A stretch of 5,654 nucleotides of DNA from an uncultured Methanobrevibacter sp. (GTDB taxonomy: Archaea; Methanobacteriota; Methanobacteria; Methanobacteriales; Methanobacteriaceae). Below are positions 5,611 through 5,654 of this stretch, one piece after another. How positions within the stretch are numbered: position 1 is the first letter of the stretch; each line of letters begins with the position of its first letter. The DNA is taken from positions 1 through 5,654 of the forward strand of contig NZ_CALCYR010000083.1 of the NCBI RefSeq assembly GCF_937906425.1, given 5' to 3'. The position numbers and the translations under genes are program-made. A model generated the notes under the pieces. The model saw nothing but the letters and a program-made list of their open reading frames with translations, had not been told where the DNA came from and searched no databases.

Positions 5611-5654
5611 TAAAATAATTAAAATAATTAAAATAATTAAAATAATTAAAATAA
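5611..5654 (+). repeat. 9-base tandem repeat running off the window end
   Basis: TAAAATAAT is repeated four times exactly, followed by an eight-base partial copy that reaches the last base. The true copy number is unknown because the array is cut by the window edge. Confidence 0.9.

Overview
The window joins two unlike pieces of DNA. Bases 1 to about 1504 have a GC content near one half, mixed G/C-ending codons and a strong bacterial Shine-Dalgarno site. They read like a gut Clostridia (Lachnospiraceae-type) genome: the 3' end of a gene with a Glu/Thr-rich tail, then a complete threonine ammonia-lyase with one ACT domain. From about 1505-1570 to the end the DNA is very AT-rich, spacers are full of T-runs, and the proteins are of archaeal type. 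This part fits a gut Methanobacteriales archaeon, most likely Methanobrevibacter. The genus calls are inferences from composition and protein families; no search was run.

Layout of the archaeal part. A GatD-type glutamine amidotransferase (1614-2387, +) is followed with no gap by a 49-residue single-pass membrane protein (2388-2537, +). Oligo-T terminators lie between this pair and a convergent minus-strand pair. That pair is read as a XerA-type tyrosine recombinase (5227 down to 4244), then, 78 bases later, an ATP-grasp enzyme (4165 down to 2675) that carries a Gln/Asn-rich decapeptide-repeat insertion. Upstream of xerA is a 427-base gene-free stretch. It holds three regularly spaced 17-base direct repeats and ends in a 9-base tandem repeat that runs off the window.

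How the genes may work together. The amidotransferase is the glutaminase half of a pair that normally includes a MurT-type Mur ligase, and no MurT is present here. Methanobacteriales have a pseudomurein wall, so cell-wall precursor amidation is the natural guess for gatD and perhaps for its small membrane partner. XerA is probably the chromosome dimer-resolution recombinase. The ATP-grasp enzyme makes an amide or peptide-like bond on an unknown substrate. The bacterial ilvA segment shows no functional tie to the rest, and a chimeric assembly is the simplest explanation for its presence. The points most worth checking are the junction, the repeats upstream of xerA, the repeat insertion in the ATP-grasp enzyme, and the coupled small membrane protein.
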